Positions 37,105-46,497 of a stretch of 64,000 nt of DNA are shown here, piece after piece. The stretch comes from Meridianimarinicoccus sp. MJW13 (GTDB lineage Bacteria > Pseudomonadota > Alphaproteobacteria > Rhodobacterales > Rhodobacteraceae), in contig NZ_JACNMU010000005.1 of NCBI RefSeq assembly GCF_014901205.1, positions 303,178 to 367,177 on the forward strand, given 5' to 3'. The notes under the pieces were generated by a model, which was not told where the DNA came from, ran no database searches, and saw only the letters and a list, made by a program, of their open reading frames with translations. Each line of letters opens with the position of its first letter. Within the stretch, counting starts at the first letter, position 1. The position numbers and the translations under genes were made by a program.

Positions 37105-37374
37105 TTAAGCCTCCGCCGCTTCCGGGTGGTGGTACAGGAAATGCCGCAGGGTCGCCATCAGCGCCCGTGCGTGATCCTTGTCGCCCGCCTTCAGCGCGGC
37201 CTGCACATCTTCGGTGATCTTTTGCTTCACCCCCTGCGGCCCGCCGTGGTGGTGCATGGCGTATTCGCCCTCCAGCGCGGCGGTCAGGATGTCGGTGTGG
37301 TCGTGCTCGGCCAGCGCGTCGATCTCGTCGCGGGTCAAACAGGTCATGTCTTCGATGTCGTCGAGGGAAATCAT
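37105..37374 (-). CDS. Conserved small hypothetical protein (89 aa)
   Basis: This acidic 89-aa soluble protein starts MISLDDIEDMTCLTRDEIDALAEHDH behind a perfect GGAGG. A His-rich stretch MHHHGGPQG at about 40-48 and a second HFLYHHPEA near the end could bind metal, but this is only a guess. The function is unknown. The stop is followed by a copy of the dispersed repeat in the orientation that could terminate its transcript. Confidence 0.75.
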   Translation of the reverse strand: MISLDDIEDMTCLTRDEIDALAEHDHTDILTAALEGEYAMHHHGGPQGVKQKITEDVQAALKAGDKDHARALMATLRHFLYHHPEAAEA

Positions 37375-37543
37375 GGCAGCCTCCTCTTCCTCTGCCCTCC
37401 AGTGTACCAGCCCGGCCCGCAGCCCGCGTTGATGCCGGTCAAACCGTCACCGGTCCAATTGTCCCGGCCCGGTTCAGCGCCCTTGCCTTTCCCGGCCCAG
37501 CGCGGCACGGCCCCGGTATCCCCGGCCCCGAAAGGACCCGCCC

Positions 37544-38068
37544 ATGCCCTGCCCGCTTTGTTCCGCCGACACCGATCTGACCCCGCATGTGCCCGGCCCC
37601 GAGGGCACGCCGTTCCAGGCGGTCGCCCTCTGCGCCCCCTGCCTTGCCCAGATCACCGGCACCGACGCGCCGGACCCGGCCCATTGGCGCGCCCTGCCCG
37701 CCACCATGTGGTCCGAGGATCCGGCGGTGCAGGTGCTGGCCTGGCGGATGCTGGACCGGCTCAAGGCTGAACCCTGGGCGCAGGACGCGCTGGACCAGCT
37801 CTGGCTCGATGACGACACTTGCGCCTGGGCCGAAGCCGGTCGTCACATCGACGCGCCGCAGCATCGCGACAGCAACGGCGTGCCGCTGGCCACGGGCGAT
37901 ACCGTGGTGCTGATCAAGGATCTGCCGGTCAAGGGCGCGGGCTTCACCGCCAAACGCGGCACCGCCGTGCCCCGGATCTCGCTGGTTCAGGACAATCCCG
38001 AACACATCGAGGGCCGCGTCGACGGTCAGCGCATCGTGATCCTCACCCAATTCGTGAAAAAGCGTTAA
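37544..38068 (+). CDS. PhnA/YjdM-type zinc-ribbon protein
   Basis: The 174-aa protein starts MPCPLCSADTDL after AAAGGA. The N-terminal zinc ribbon has CPLC and LCAPCL pairs. A middle region (WRMLDRLKAEPWAQDALDQLW) and a C-terminal PhnA domain (GDTVVLIKDLPVKGAGFTAKRGTAV, IEGRVDGQRIVILTQFVKK) follow. The name comes from the phosphonate operon, but the proteins are not phosphonoacetate hydrolases and their function is unknown. It converges on the thioesterase with a four-base overlap. Confidence 0.88.
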   Translation: MPCPLCSADTDLTPHVPGPEGTPFQAVALCAPCLAQITGTDAPDPAHWRALPATMWSEDPAVQVLAWRMLDRLKAEPWAQDALDQLWLDDDTCAWAEAGRHIDAPQHRDSNGVPLATGDTVVLIKDLPVKGAGFTAKRGTAVPRISLVQDNPEHIEGRVDGQRIVILTQFVKKR

Positions 38069-38490
38069 TCGGCATCCTGCAGGAATTGCTCCAACCGGTC
38101 GCGCACCGCCTCGGGCATCGGCGCCGAGGCGCGCGTGGCCGGATCGAAGAACACCTCGACCAGATCATAGGTGGCGTGCAGCACCCCGGTTTCCGCATGC
38201 AGCATCCGCAGGTGGAACCCGCAACTGCGGGTGCCCAGCCGCGACACCGCCCCGTCGATCAGGATCAGGTCGCCCGCCACCAGCTCCTTGACGAAGCCGG
38301 TGGTGGCCTGGGCGGTAACGCAATGCACCCCGTGCTCGGCCATCATCTCGGCATAGGACAGCCCCATGCAGGTCCAGATGTGATAAGTGGCATCGTCGAA
38401 GAACGGCGCGTAGTGGCGCACGTTCATATGTCCGAAATGATCGTGATGCCACGGATGCACCACGCCGCGAAAAAGCTCCAGCCGTGCCAT
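38065..38490 (-). CDS. Acyl-CoA thioesterase, 4HBT hot-dog fold
   Basis: The 141-aa hot-dog protein has the 4-hydroxybenzoyl-CoA thioesterase pattern: [30 protein letters not shown], where the Asp/His and N residues mark the YbgC-type active site, then [20 protein letters not shown]. It should hydrolyse acyl-CoA thioesters; the chain length is unknown. It is transcribed alone, divergent from argG, with its start about 230 bases from argG. Confidence 0.88.
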   Translation of the reverse strand: MARLELFRGVVHPWHHDHFGHMNVRHYAPFFDDATYHIWTCMGLSYAEMMAEHGVHCVTAQATTGFVKELVAGDLILIDGAVSRLGTRSCGFHLRMLHAETGVLHATYDLVEVFFDPATRASAPMPEAVRDRLEQFLQDAD

Positions 38491-38717
38491 CGGCCCCCCT
38501 GTTCTTGCCTGTCGCGCGGCCCGGATCCGGGCCGCTTCGGCCTACCCTAGCGGCGGTGGTGGCCCCGCGCCAACCCCGCACCCGGCCATACACCCGCCAT
38601 ACCTTTTCCAGACGCTTTCCAGACGCAGGATTCGTCCCCTCCCACGGGCGCGCCGCCTTGCCCCGCCCCGGAAACAGCGGTACACCGCGCCGAATTCGTC
38701 ATTTCGGAGTCTCCCCC

Positions 38718-39938
38718 ATGTCCGCGCCCAAGAAAGTTGTTCTGGCCTATTCCGGCGGCCTCGACACCTCGATCATCCTCAAATGGCTGCAAACCGAATA
38801 CGGCTGCGAGGTGGTCACCTTCACCGCCGATCTCGGCCAGGGCGAGGAACTGGACCCGGCCCGCAAGAAGGCCGAACTGCTTGGGATCAAACCCGAAAAC
38901 ATCTACATCGAAGACCTGCGCGAGGAATTCGTCCGCGACTTCGTCTTCCCGATGTTCCGCGCCAATGCAGTCTACGAAGGGCTGTATCTTCTGGGCACCT
39001 CGATCGCCCGGCCACTGATCTCCAAGCGCCTGATCAAGATCGCCGAAGCCACCGGCGCCGATGCGGTCGCCCATGGTGCCACCGGCAAGGGCAACGATCA
39101 GGTCCGGTTCGAGCTGTCAGCCTATGCCCTGAACCCCGACATCAAGGTCATCGCCCCCTGGCGGGAATGGGATCTGTCGTCGCGCACCAAGCTGCTGGAA
39201 TTCGCCGAAGCACATCAGATCCCGGTGGCCAAGGACAAGCGCGGCGAGGCACCGTTTTCGGTCGATGCCAACCTGCTGCATACCTCCTCTGAAGGCAAGG
39301 TTCTGGAAGATCCGGCCGTCGAGGCGCCCGAGTATGTCTATCAGCGCACCACCAGCCCCGAGGATGCGCCCGACACCCCCGAATACGTTGAAATCACGTT
39401 TGAAAAAGGCGACGCCGTGGCCATCGACGGCACCGCGATGTCGCCCGCCACGGTGCTGACCAAACTGAACGAGCTGGGCGGCAAGCACGGCTGCGGACGG
39501 CTTGATCTGGTGGAAGGCCGCTTCGTCGGCATGAAATCGCGCGGCATCTACGAGACCCCGGGCGGCACCCTGCTGCTGGAAGCCCATCGTGGGATCGAGC
39601 AGATCACGCTGGACCGCGGTGCAGCGCATCTGAAAGACGAGCTGATGCCGCGCTATGCCGAACTGATCTACAACGGCTTCTGGTTCGCGCCCGAACGCGA
39701 GATGCTGCAAGCCGCCATCGACAAGAGCCAGGAACATGTGTCCGGCACCGTGCGGCTGAAGCTCTATAAGGGCGCGGCCACCTGCGTGGGTCGCTGGTCC
39801 GAGCAGTCGCTCTATTCCGAAGCGCATGTGACCTTCGAAGACGACGCCGGTGCCTACGACCAGAAGGACGCGGCGGGCTTCATCAAGCTCAACGCCCTGC
39901 GTTTGCGCCTGCTGGCCACACGCAACCGCAAAGGCTGA
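38718..39938 (+). CDS. argG: Argininosuccinate synthase
   Basis: ArgG joins citrulline and aspartate with ATP in arginine synthesis. The 406-aa protein starts [20 protein letters not shown] at 38718, eight bases after CGGAG; the upstream in-frame extension lies in the divergent promoter region. The ATP pyrophosphatase motif [35 protein letters not shown] and the C-terminal blocks [11 protein letters not shown] match the family. The argH gene is not adjacent. A dispersed repeat follows about 50 bases after the stop. Confidence 0.97.
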   Translation: MSAPKKVVLAYSGGLDTSIILKWLQTEYGCEVVTFTADLGQGEELDPARKKAELLGIKPENIYIEDLREEFVRDFVFPMFRANAVYEGLYLLGTSIARPLISKRLIKIAEATGADAVAHGATGKGNDQVRFELSAYALNPDIKVIAPWREWDLSSRTKLLEFAEAHQIPVAKDKRGEAPFSVDANLLHTSSEGKVLEDPAVEAPEYVYQRTTSPEDAPDTPEYVEITFEKGDAVAIDGTAMSPATVLTKLNELGGKHGCGRLDLVEGRFVGMKSRGIYETPGGTLLLEAHRGIEQITLDRGAAHLKDELMPRYAELIYNGFWFAPEREMLQAAIDKSQEHVSGTVRLKLYKGAATCVGRWSEQSLYSEAHVTFEDDAGAYDQKDAAGFIKLNALRLRLLATRNRKG

Positions 39939-39987
39939 GTCCCCGGGGCCACGCGCCCCCCATTCCCGCCGCGACGCCTCTGGTCAG

Positions 39988-40125
39988 CGCCGGATGCCTC
40001 CGGCGGGAGTATTTTCGACAAGAGTGAGCGCCGTCCAGCAAACGGTGCGGCGGATCAGAAAAGGCGCCAGTGGCGCGTTTTCCCGCCAAACGGGGTGCGT
40101 TTCAGGCGCGAACGGGCGGAGCCGC
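39988..40125 (+). repeat. Long intergenic repeat, inverted relative to 36889-37075
   Basis: The element begins with CGGATGCCTCCGGCGGGAGT and ATTTT (39991-40015), then GTGAGCGCCGTCC (40024-40036). It continues through AGAAAAGGCGCCAGTGGCGCG and CCGCCAAACGG to GGCGCGAACGGGCGGAGCC at 40122. Its reverse complement matches 36889-36977 with only scattered differences. It fills much of the gap between argG and the HD gene. Confidence 0.85.
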
Positions 40126-40231
40126 AACCGTCATGAAAAGGCTCTGCCGGTTTCTGCCCGGAATTTCCTGCCTGCGCCTTGCGTGGCGTCGCGGAACCAG
40201 CGAGAACAGACAGGCAACACAGGATCACCCG

Positions 40232-40828
40232 ATGCCCAAAGCTCCGCCCCGTGCCTGGCAACGCATGCTCTCTGGCCGCCGTCTGGATCTGCTCGACCCG
40301 ACCCCGATCGACATCGAGGTCGAGGACATCGCCCACGGGCTGGCCTTCGTGGCGCGCTGGAACGGCCAGACCGTGGGCGACTACCCCTATTCGGTGGCCG
40401 AGCATTCGCTGCTGGTGGAGGAAATCTTTGGCCGCATCGCGCCCAAGGCGCCGGTCAAATGGCGGCTTGCAGCCCTGCTGCACGACGCTTCGGAATACGT
40501 GATCGGGGACATGATCTCGCCAGTGAAATCCGCGGTCGGCCCCGGCTATGGCGAGATGGAGGCACGGTTGACCGCCGCCATTCACACCCGGTTTGGATTG
40601 CCGGCGGACTTGCCGGTCTCGGTAAAGAAGCAGATCAAGCGTGCCGACCGGGTCTCGGCCTGGCTGGAAGCCACGCGGATCGCCGGGTTTTCAGAAGCCG
40701 AGGCAGCGAAGTTCTTTCGGCCGCCCCCGCCTGATCTGATCGACGGGCTGGAAGTTTGTTTGCGCCCGCCGATCGAGACCCGCGCGGCCTATACCGCTCG
40801 TCACTCGGCGCTTCTGTCGCGTCTCTGA
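40232..40828 (+). CDS. HD-domain phosphohydrolase (YfbR-like)
   Basis: The 198-aa protein starts MPKAPPRAWQRMLSGRRLDL at 40232. The HD metal site is visible: YSVAEHSLLVEEIF supplies His, ALLHDASEYVIGDM is the HD pair, and IKRADRVSAWLEATR provides the last Asp. The fold is that of YfbR/HDDC2 5'-nucleotidases, and family members also act on other phosphates, so the substrate is open. It is probably transcribed on its own. Confidence 0.85.
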   Translation: MPKAPPRAWQRMLSGRRLDLLDPTPIDIEVEDIAHGLAFVARWNGQTVGDYPYSVAEHSLLVEEIFGRIAPKAPVKWRLAALLHDASEYVIGDMISPVKSAVGPGYGEMEARLTAAIHTRFGLPADLPVSVKKQIKRADRVSAWLEATRIAGFSEAEAAKFFRPPPPDLIDGLEVCLRPPIETRAAYTARHSALLSRL

Positions 40829-40992
40829 GCGTTCTTCACCGGGCTCCGCCCCAGTGGACGGCTGTGCCAGAGAAACTCGAAATCGAGCCTGCGGACTTCG
40901 CCTCGGTGCGCCCTGCGGCGCAGTTCGTCAGGGTCCAGTGCGCCGGGATTACGCGTTGCCGTGCGCAGGCTGTGTGCGAGTATGCCTAACAT
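40801..40992 (-). CDS. Possible small ORF divergent from LysR gene
   Basis: This is a 63-residue arginine-rich frame starting MLGILAHSLRTATRNPGALD, with GGAG seven bases upstream. It overlaps the 3' end of the HD gene by 28 bases on the opposite strand. Position next to a LysR gene would suit a regulated target, but the composition is compatible with a chance frame. I do not recognise a family. Confidence 0.35.
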   Translation of the reverse strand: MLGILAHSLRTATRNPGALDPDELRRRAHRGEVRRLDFEFLWHSRPLGRSPVKNAQRRDRSAE

Positions 40993-41093
40993 CGATCATC
41001 TCCGTTCCTTGTGGATGCACCTAATATGCCTGCCTCGGGTGAATTCCCGAAATCTCAATTGTTTTTGGGATGTAAGTTGAGCTAACAACTTAT

Positions 41094-41975
41094 ATGAACT
41101 GGAAAGACATTCCTTCCCTGTCGGCCCTTCGCGCCTTCGAGGCCACGGCCCGGCACGGCAGCTTTTCGGCGGCCGCGCGCGAGTTGAACGTGACCCATGC
41201 CGCCATTGCCCAGCATGTGCGCGCACTGGAGGCCGATTTTCGAACCCAGCTTGTGGTGCGCCAGGGCCAGGGCATGGCGCTGACCTCGCCGGGGGAGCAC
41301 CTGGCCAGGGATCTCTTTGAAGCTTTCGGCACCGTGGCAAGTGCTGTCACACGGCTGCGGCAGGCCGAGGACGACCGCCCGGTGCATGTGACCCTGACGC
41401 CGTCATTCGCAGAAAGCTGGCTGATGCCGCGTCTGGGCGGCTTCTGGTCCGCCTATCCCGAGATCGACCTGATCCTGCATCCCAGCACCCAGGTCAGCGA
41501 CCTGCGGCGCGACGAGATCGACCTTGCGATCCGCTTTGGGCACGGAAACTGGCCCGGACTGGTCATCTCGCGCCTGCTGGAATCGCCTTTCGTGGTGGTC
41601 GCCAGCCCGGCCTATGCGCAGGGCGCGCAGACACTGGCCGATCTGGGCGACCCGCGGCAGCACAGCTGGTTCTTCCCTTCGGTGGCGCGGGAACTTCAGG
41701 TCTGGGGACTGGCGCTGGGGCTGGATTTCGAGAATATCCCCTACCGCGACCTGCAAAGCACAACCCTGGTTCATGCTGCCGTGCGCGAGGGCTATGGCCT
41801 GTCGATCCAGGCCCAAAGCCTGGTGGAGCGAGAGATCGAGAACGGCAGCCTGGTGGCGCTGGAACAGGGCGATGCCGCGGGACTGGGGTACTATCTGGTG
41901 ACGCGCAACGGCCCGGTGCCGCCGAAGGTGCAGCAGGTGATGGCCTGGCTCAGGCGCCAGGCCAAGGGGGTCTAG
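41094..41975 (+). CDS. LysR-family transcriptional regulator (GcvA-like)
   Basis: This 293-aa LysR protein starts MNWKDIPSLSALRAFEATARH. The winged helix-turn-helix lies at about 8-65 (GSFSAAARELNVTHAAIAQHVRALE). The effector domain begins at about 90 (VHVTLTPSFAESWLMPRLGGF). The SLSALRAFEA start and the DLRRDEIDLAIRFG block are typical of the GcvA group. The target is unknown. It ends four bases inside the convergent regA stop. Confidence 0.92.
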   Translation: MNWKDIPSLSALRAFEATARHGSFSAAARELNVTHAAIAQHVRALEADFRTQLVVRQGQGMALTSPGEHLARDLFEAFGTVASAVTRLRQAEDDRPVHVTLTPSFAESWLMPRLGGFWSAYPEIDLILHPSTQVSDLRRDEIDLAIRFGHGNWPGLVISRLLESPFVVVASPAYAQGAQTLADLGDPRQHSWFFPSVARELQVWGLALGLDFENIPYRDLQSTTLVHAAVREGYGLSIQAQSLVEREIENGSLVALEQGDAAGLGYYLVTRNGPVPPKVQQVMAWLRRQAKGV

Positions 41976-42526
41976 CGCGGGCTGCGCTTGGCAAGAATCC
42001 GCTGCAGGGTGCGGCGGTGCATGTTCAGGCGCCGTGCGGTTTCCGACACGTTGCGGTCACACAGCTCATAGACCCGCTGGATATGTTCCCAGCGCACGCG
42101 GTCGGCAGACATGGGGTTTTCCGGCGGCGGCGGCAGTTCATCCTGCGGCGCCAGCAGCGCATTCATGATGTCATTGGCATCGGCCGGTTTCGACAGATAG
42201 TCGGTGGCGCCGATCTTGACCGCGGCCACCGCCGTGGCGATGGCGCCATAGCCGGTCAGAACCACGACCCGGCAATCGGGCCGTTTTTCGCGCAGAACCT
42301 CAACCACATCAAGTCCATTGCCGTCTTCCAGGCGAAGATCGACGACCGCATAGGCCGGCGGGCGGGCGGTGGCGATGGCCTTGCCGGCGGCGACCGAACT
42401 GGCGCCTTCGGCGGCAAAGCCCCGCTTTTCCATGGCTCGCATCAGGCGCCGCAGAAACGGCTCGTCGTCGTCCACCAACAACAGCGAATTATCTTCACCG
42501 ATTTCACGCAGCTGCGTTTCCGACAT
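41972..42526 (-). CDS. regA: Redox response regulator RegA/PrrA/ActR
   Basis: RegA is the DNA-binding partner of the RegB kinase and controls photosynthesis, respiration, CO2 and N2 fixation genes in related bacteria. The 184-aa protein has a receiver domain with acidic pocket LLLVDDDEPFL and phospho-acceptor D63 in VVDLRLEDGNGL. A Pro-rich linker and a Fis-like helix-turn-helix (NVSETARRLNMHRRTLQRILAKRSPR region) follow. GGGAGAGG precedes the ATG. It lies next to senC and divergent regB, the classical cluster. Confidence 0.96.
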   Translation of the reverse strand: MSETQLREIGEDNSLLLVDDDEPFLRRLMRAMEKRGFAAEGASSVAAGKAIATARPPAYAVVDLRLEDGNGLDVVEVLREKRPDCRVVVLTGYGAIATAVAAVKIGATDYLSKPADANDIMNALLAPQDELPPPPENPMSADRVRWEHIQRVYELCDRNVSETARRLNMHRRTLQRILAKRSPR

Positions 42527-42588
42527 GAGCCTCTCCCGATCTGTAGGTCAATTGGGTCTAGCGCCTTGGTTTCGAAACGTCAATTTAC

Positions 42589-43218
42589 TCACATGCCGCC
42601 TGTTGCATCTACGAAGCAGGCCACGCGGTCCGCCATCTGTTCGGGCGAGACATCGCGACGGAAGAAATCGACGAAACCGTGCTCTGGCATCACCAGATAG
42701 GTCATGGTGGTGTGATCGACCAGGTAGTAGGGATCATCCTTGTCGCCGCGCGCCTGATAGTAGGTCTTGTAGGCCTGGCTGGCCGCCTTGACCTGCTCCG
42801 GGGTGCCGGTCAGACCGATCATCCGCTCATGCAGGTTGAAGGCGAATTCGCCGACAACTTCGGGGGTATCGCGGTCCGGATCGACCGAGATGAAGACCGG
42901 CGTCACCTCGATGCCGCGCTCGTCCAGGATGTCCACGGCCTCGACATTGCGGGAATTGTCCAGCGGGCAGACGTCCGGACAGAAAGTATAGCCGAAGTAC
43001 AAAAGCGATGGTTCGGTGATGACATCGGCATCGGTCACGGTCTGACCGTCCTTGTCCAGCAACGCGAAGGGACCGCCGATATCGCCCCCGGCAACCTGCC
43101 CTTCGCGGCATTGCGCGAACAGGTCCTGATCCGCACGCGGCAGCAGGACAAAGGCCACGCCCACCCCCAGAAGAACGACCACGAGAACAGAGGCGAGGAT
43201 GGCGAAGAGCCGGGTCAT
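42589..43218 (-). CDS. senC: SCO1/SenC/PrrC copper chaperone
   Basis: The 209-aa protein starts MTRLFAILASVLVVVLLGVG at the ATG at 43216-43218, behind AAAGGA. The N-terminus is a membrane anchor and the rest a periplasmic thioredoxin fold. Copper ligands are C80 and C84 (FGYTFCPDVCPLD) and H169 (YLVDHTT). SenC/PrrC delivers copper to cytochrome c oxidase and influences signalling by RegB. It sits between regA and regB, as in other Rhodobacteraceae. Confidence 0.95.
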   Translation of the reverse strand: MTRLFAILASVLVVVLLGVGVAFVLLPRADQDLFAQCREGQVAGGDIGGPFALLDKDGQTVTDADVITEPSLLYFGYTFCPDVCPLDNSRNVEAVDILDERGIEVTPVFISVDPDRDTPEVVGEFAFNLHERMIGLTGTPEQVKAASQAYKTYYQARGDKDDPYYLVDHTTMTYLVMPEHGFVDFFRRDVSPEQMADRVACFVDATGGM

Positions 43219-43310
43219 GACTTTGGTCCTTTCACATTCGGAATCCGGTTTGCATTGCCGATGCGGCCTCGTAACCTCTGGCAACGCGCAAGGCCAGCTT
43301 CGGAACAGAT

Positions 43311-44708
43311 ATGACATCAGAAAGCACGCTCAACCCCTTCAAGTCCGAGGCGCGCAGCCATTGGATCCGATTGCGCACCCTGATCGTGCTGCGCTGGATC
43401 GCGATTTGCGGACAGTTGGCGACCATCACCTTCGCCCAGATCCTTGTGGATATAGATATCCCGCTGGGCCTTTGCTACCTGGCGGTCAGCGCCTCGGTCC
43501 TGTCCAATTTCGTCGCCATGTTCGCCTATCCCCAGAACAAGCGTCTGACCGAGGGCGAAGTGGTGTCGATGCTGCTGTTCGACATCTCGCAATTGTGTTT
43601 CCTGCTGTATCTGACCGGCGGGCTGAACAACCCGTTTGCCCTGCTGGTGCTGGCCCCGGTGACGATCTCGGCTTCGGTGTTGCGGCTTCAATCGACGGTC
43701 ATTCTGGGCGGATCGGCGCTGGTTCTGATCACGCTGGTGGCACTGTTCCATGTGCCTCTGCAAACCCGGCAGGGCGAGGTGATGGAGATGCCTGGGTATT
43801 TCCTGTTCGGCTTCTGGATCGCCATCGTCACCGGGCTGAGCTTCATCGCCGGCTACGCCCGCCGCATCAGCATCGAGATCCATTCCATGTCCGAGGCGCT
43901 GCTGGCCACCCAGATGGCGCTGTCACGGGAGCAGAAGCTGACCGACCTGGGCGGAGTGGTCGCGGCAGCGGCACATGAACTGGGCACGCCGCTGGCCACC
44001 ATCAAGCTGGTCAGCTCGGAACTTCTGTCAGAACTGGAAGATCCGGATCTGAAGGCCGACGCCGAACTGATCCGCGACCAGGCCAACCGCTGCCGGGATA
44101 TCCTGCGATCGATGGGGCGCGCCGGAAAGGATGACAAGCATTTGCAATACGCACCCATCGACACCGTCATCCGCGAGGCCGCAGACCCACATACGGCGCG
44201 CGGCAAGGCGATCCATTTCACCGCCTCGCCGGATGTGGATGGCGACAGCCAGCAGCCCACGATCACCCGTCAGCCCGAGATCATTCACGGGTTGCGCAAC
44301 CTGACACAAAACGCGGTGGATTTTGCCCATCGCAACGTCTGGATCGATGCCCGATGGAATGCCCGCACCATCCGCGTCAAGATCAGCGACGATGGCGACG
44401 GCTATCCCGCGCAGGTCATCGGGCGGCTGGGCGACCCGTTCCTGCGCCGTCGCAGGTCCGAGGCCGAACAGGCCAAACGCCCGGAATACGAAGGCATGGG
44501 GCTGGGGCTGTTCATCGCCAAGACCTTGCTGGAACGCACCGGGGCGCATCTGGATTTCTACAACGGCTCGGACCCGTTCCTGATGTCCAACGAGCGCCCC
44601 GAACGGTCGGGCGCAATTGTCGAAGTCAGCTGGCCGCGCGAACAGGTTTCGACGGCCGAGGACGAGAAACTGGGTGCTTTGGGCCACAATCAACGAATAG
44701 AAACGTGA
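43311..44708 (+). CDS. regB: Redox sensor histidine kinase RegB/PrrB/ActS
   Basis: This 465-aa membrane kinase has six hydrophobic segments in the first 185 residues. It contains the ubiquinone-site heptapeptide GGLNNPF at 103-109, phospho-accepting H222 in the AAAHELGTPLATIKL H-box, and the redox-active Cys of RegB at C261 (DQANRCRDIL). The HATPase domain shows the N box (LRNLTQNAVDFA), the DDGDGYP region and the GMGLGLFIAKTLL G box. It therefore has every known redox-sensing element. It is divergent from senC and regA. Confidence 0.96.
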   Translation: MTSESTLNPFKSEARSHWIRLRTLIVLRWIAICGQLATITFAQILVDIDIPLGLCYLAVSASVLSNFVAMFAYPQNKRLTEGEVVSMLLFDISQLCFLLYLTGGLNNPFALLVLAPVTISASVLRLQSTVILGGSALVLITLVALFHVPLQTRQGEVMEMPGYFLFGFWIAIVTGLSFIAGYARRISIEIHSMSEALLATQMALSREQKLTDLGGVVAAAAHELGTPLATIKLVSSELLSELEDPDLKADAELIRDQANRCRDILRSMGRAGKDDKHLQYAPIDTVIREAADPHTARGKAIHFTASPDVDGDSQQPTITRQPEIIHGLRNLTQNAVDFAHRNVWIDARWNARTIRVKISDDGDGYPAQVIGRLGDPFLRRRRSEAEQAKRPEYEGMGLGLFIAKTLLERTGAHLDFYNGSDPFLMSNERPERSGAIVEVSWPREQVSTAEDEKLGALGHNQRIET

Positions 44709-44816
44709 TTTCTTGATGATTTCCTTACCCGTAAAGACGGTTTAACTTTCCGTTAATTGGCTGTGGTCAGTCTTTTTCTGAAAGAGAGGCTTATTTACGC
44801 GCCTCGCGGGATCGGA

Positions 44817-46418
44817 ATGCTTAATCTGACGACTCTTCTGGCCAGCACGGTAAGCTGCGTGGTCACGGGCATCGCTGTCTATGTGCTGGCGCGCAAGCCC
44901 GGCGGCGCGCAGGTGCCGCCGCGGCCGCTCCTGTCGGACACGCGGGCCGATGACGTGGTGTTCCTGTTTCGCGGGCGCCTGCTGGTGGATGCCACCGACG
45001 CGGCGCGCACGCAACTGCGCTCGACCCCCGTCGAAACCGACGACCTGGGACGCTTCGTTCTGACGTTTTCGCATCGCTTCGAAGGCATCGAAACCGCCCT
45101 GCGCGACGCGACCGAGACCGAAGGCTTCCAATTGGCCGAGGTGCCCGACGATCCCGACAGCCTGCGCCTGGTCGGCGAGGTTGTGGACGATTGCCTGCGT
45201 ATCCGCCTGGAGGATCCGCTGCGCGACAGCCGCTCGGAAACCCTGGCGCATTACAGCATGGCGGCCATGCGCGCCGAATTGTTCACCTTGCGCACCATCG
45301 CCGAACGCTCGCCGATCCCGACATGGAAAAAGCGCGACGACGGGCTGATCATCTGGGCCAACAGCAGCTACATGACACTGGCACAGGCCGTTGCCGGGGA
45401 CGATGAACTTTCGGCGTGGCCACCGCCCGATGTCTTCGAATCGGTACCGATCCCGGAACCTGAAGCCGCCGACCTGTCGCCCGTCCGAATTTCACTGGCC
45501 ACCGATGCCGACTCGGAAGCCTGGTTCGACGTGATCGTATTGCCGGGCGAGATCGAAACCCTGTTCTTCGCCCTGCCCATCGACAAGCTGGTGCACGCCG
45601 AAAACGCCCTGACCGAATTCGTCCAGACCCTGACCAAGACCTTCGCGCATCTGCCCATCGGGCTGGCGATCTTCGACAAGAAGCGCAAGCTGGCGCTGTT
45701 CAACCCGGCGTTGGTGGATCTGACCGGGCTGCCGCCGGACCAATTGTCCAGCCAGCCCTCCCTGCATGGATTTCTGGATGCCCTGCGCGACCGTCAACGC
45801 ATTCCCGAACCCAAGGACTATAAAAGCTGGCGCATGAAGATCGCGCAGCTTGAGGCCGACGCTGCCGACGGCACCTTCGAGGAAACCTGGCATCTGCCCA
45901 GTGGCCAGACCTATCGCGTGTCGGGCCGCCCCCACCCCGACGGCGCGGTTGCGTACCTGTTCGAGGATGTGTCCTCGGAAGTGTCGATGACGCGCAGCTA
46001 CCGGTCCGAAATCGCGCTGAGCCATGCGGTGCTGGATCATCTGGACGCGGCGGTGGCGGTGTTCTCGTCCGCCGGGGTGCTGAAACTGACCAATCAGGCC
46101 TATGATGACCTGTGGAACAACGGCATGGCGCCGGCCTCGTCGGAAACCGGCATTGGCGAGGCCATTCGGGACTGGGCCACCCGATCCCTCTCCGGCGCGG
46201 GGCTTGAGGCGATCCGCGCGCTGGTGCTGCAATCGGGTGATCGCAGCCCGATCTCCCGCCCCTTGCTGCTGCGCGATGGCACGCCGCTGGTGTGCCGCGC
46301 CCAGCCGATCACCGGCGGCGCCACGCTGGTGATCTTTGACCGGGCGCATGACCTGACCAACCTTCAACCCGATCCTGTGGCCCAGGAACCCGGCCCGCCG
46401 GGACAGGCGGCCGTCTGA
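44817..46418 (+). CDS. PAS-domain membrane protein without kinase domain
   Basis: The protein has 533 aa from the ATG at 44817 (MLNLTTLLASTVSCVV), with one N-terminal membrane helix at about 5-25. The cytoplasmic part holds at least three PAS-like units, at about 150-250, 270-370 (PIGLAIFDKKRKLALFNPALVDLTGL) and 395-500 (AVAVFSSAGVLKLTNQAYDDLW). No histidine kinase, GGDEF or EAL domain follows; the protein ends soon after the last PAS. It follows regB by about 110 bases on the same strand, so it may be a sensory accessory, but this is inference. Confidence 0.85.
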   Translation: MLNLTTLLASTVSCVVTGIAVYVLARKPGGAQVPPRPLLSDTRADDVVFLFRGRLLVDATDAARTQLRSTPVETDDLGRFVLTFSHRFEGIETALRDATETEGFQLAEVPDDPDSLRLVGEVVDDCLRIRLEDPLRDSRSETLAHYSMAAMRAELFTLRTIAERSPIPTWKKRDDGLIIWANSSYMTLAQAVAGDDELSAWPPPDVFESVPIPEPEAADLSPVRISLATDADSEAWFDVIVLPGEIETLFFALPIDKLVHAENALTEFVQTLTKTFAHLPIGLAIFDKKRKLALFNPALVDLTGLPPDQLSSQPSLHGFLDALRDRQRIPEPKDYKSWRMKIAQLEADAADGTFEETWHLPSGQTYRVSGRPHPDGAVAYLFEDVSSEVSMTRSYRSEIALSHAVLDHLDAAVAVFSSAGVLKLTNQAYDDLWNNGMAPASSETGIGEAIRDWATRSLSGAGLEAIRALVLQSGDRSPISRPLLLRDGTPLVCRAQPITGGATLVIFDRAHDLTNLQPDPVAQEPGPPGQAAV

Positions 46419-46497
46419 GCGCGGATCGCGTCACCGCCTCGCACTTGCACGCACAACCCGCTAGGCTTGTCGCATCGGTGCTGGTGGAGTTGATGTG

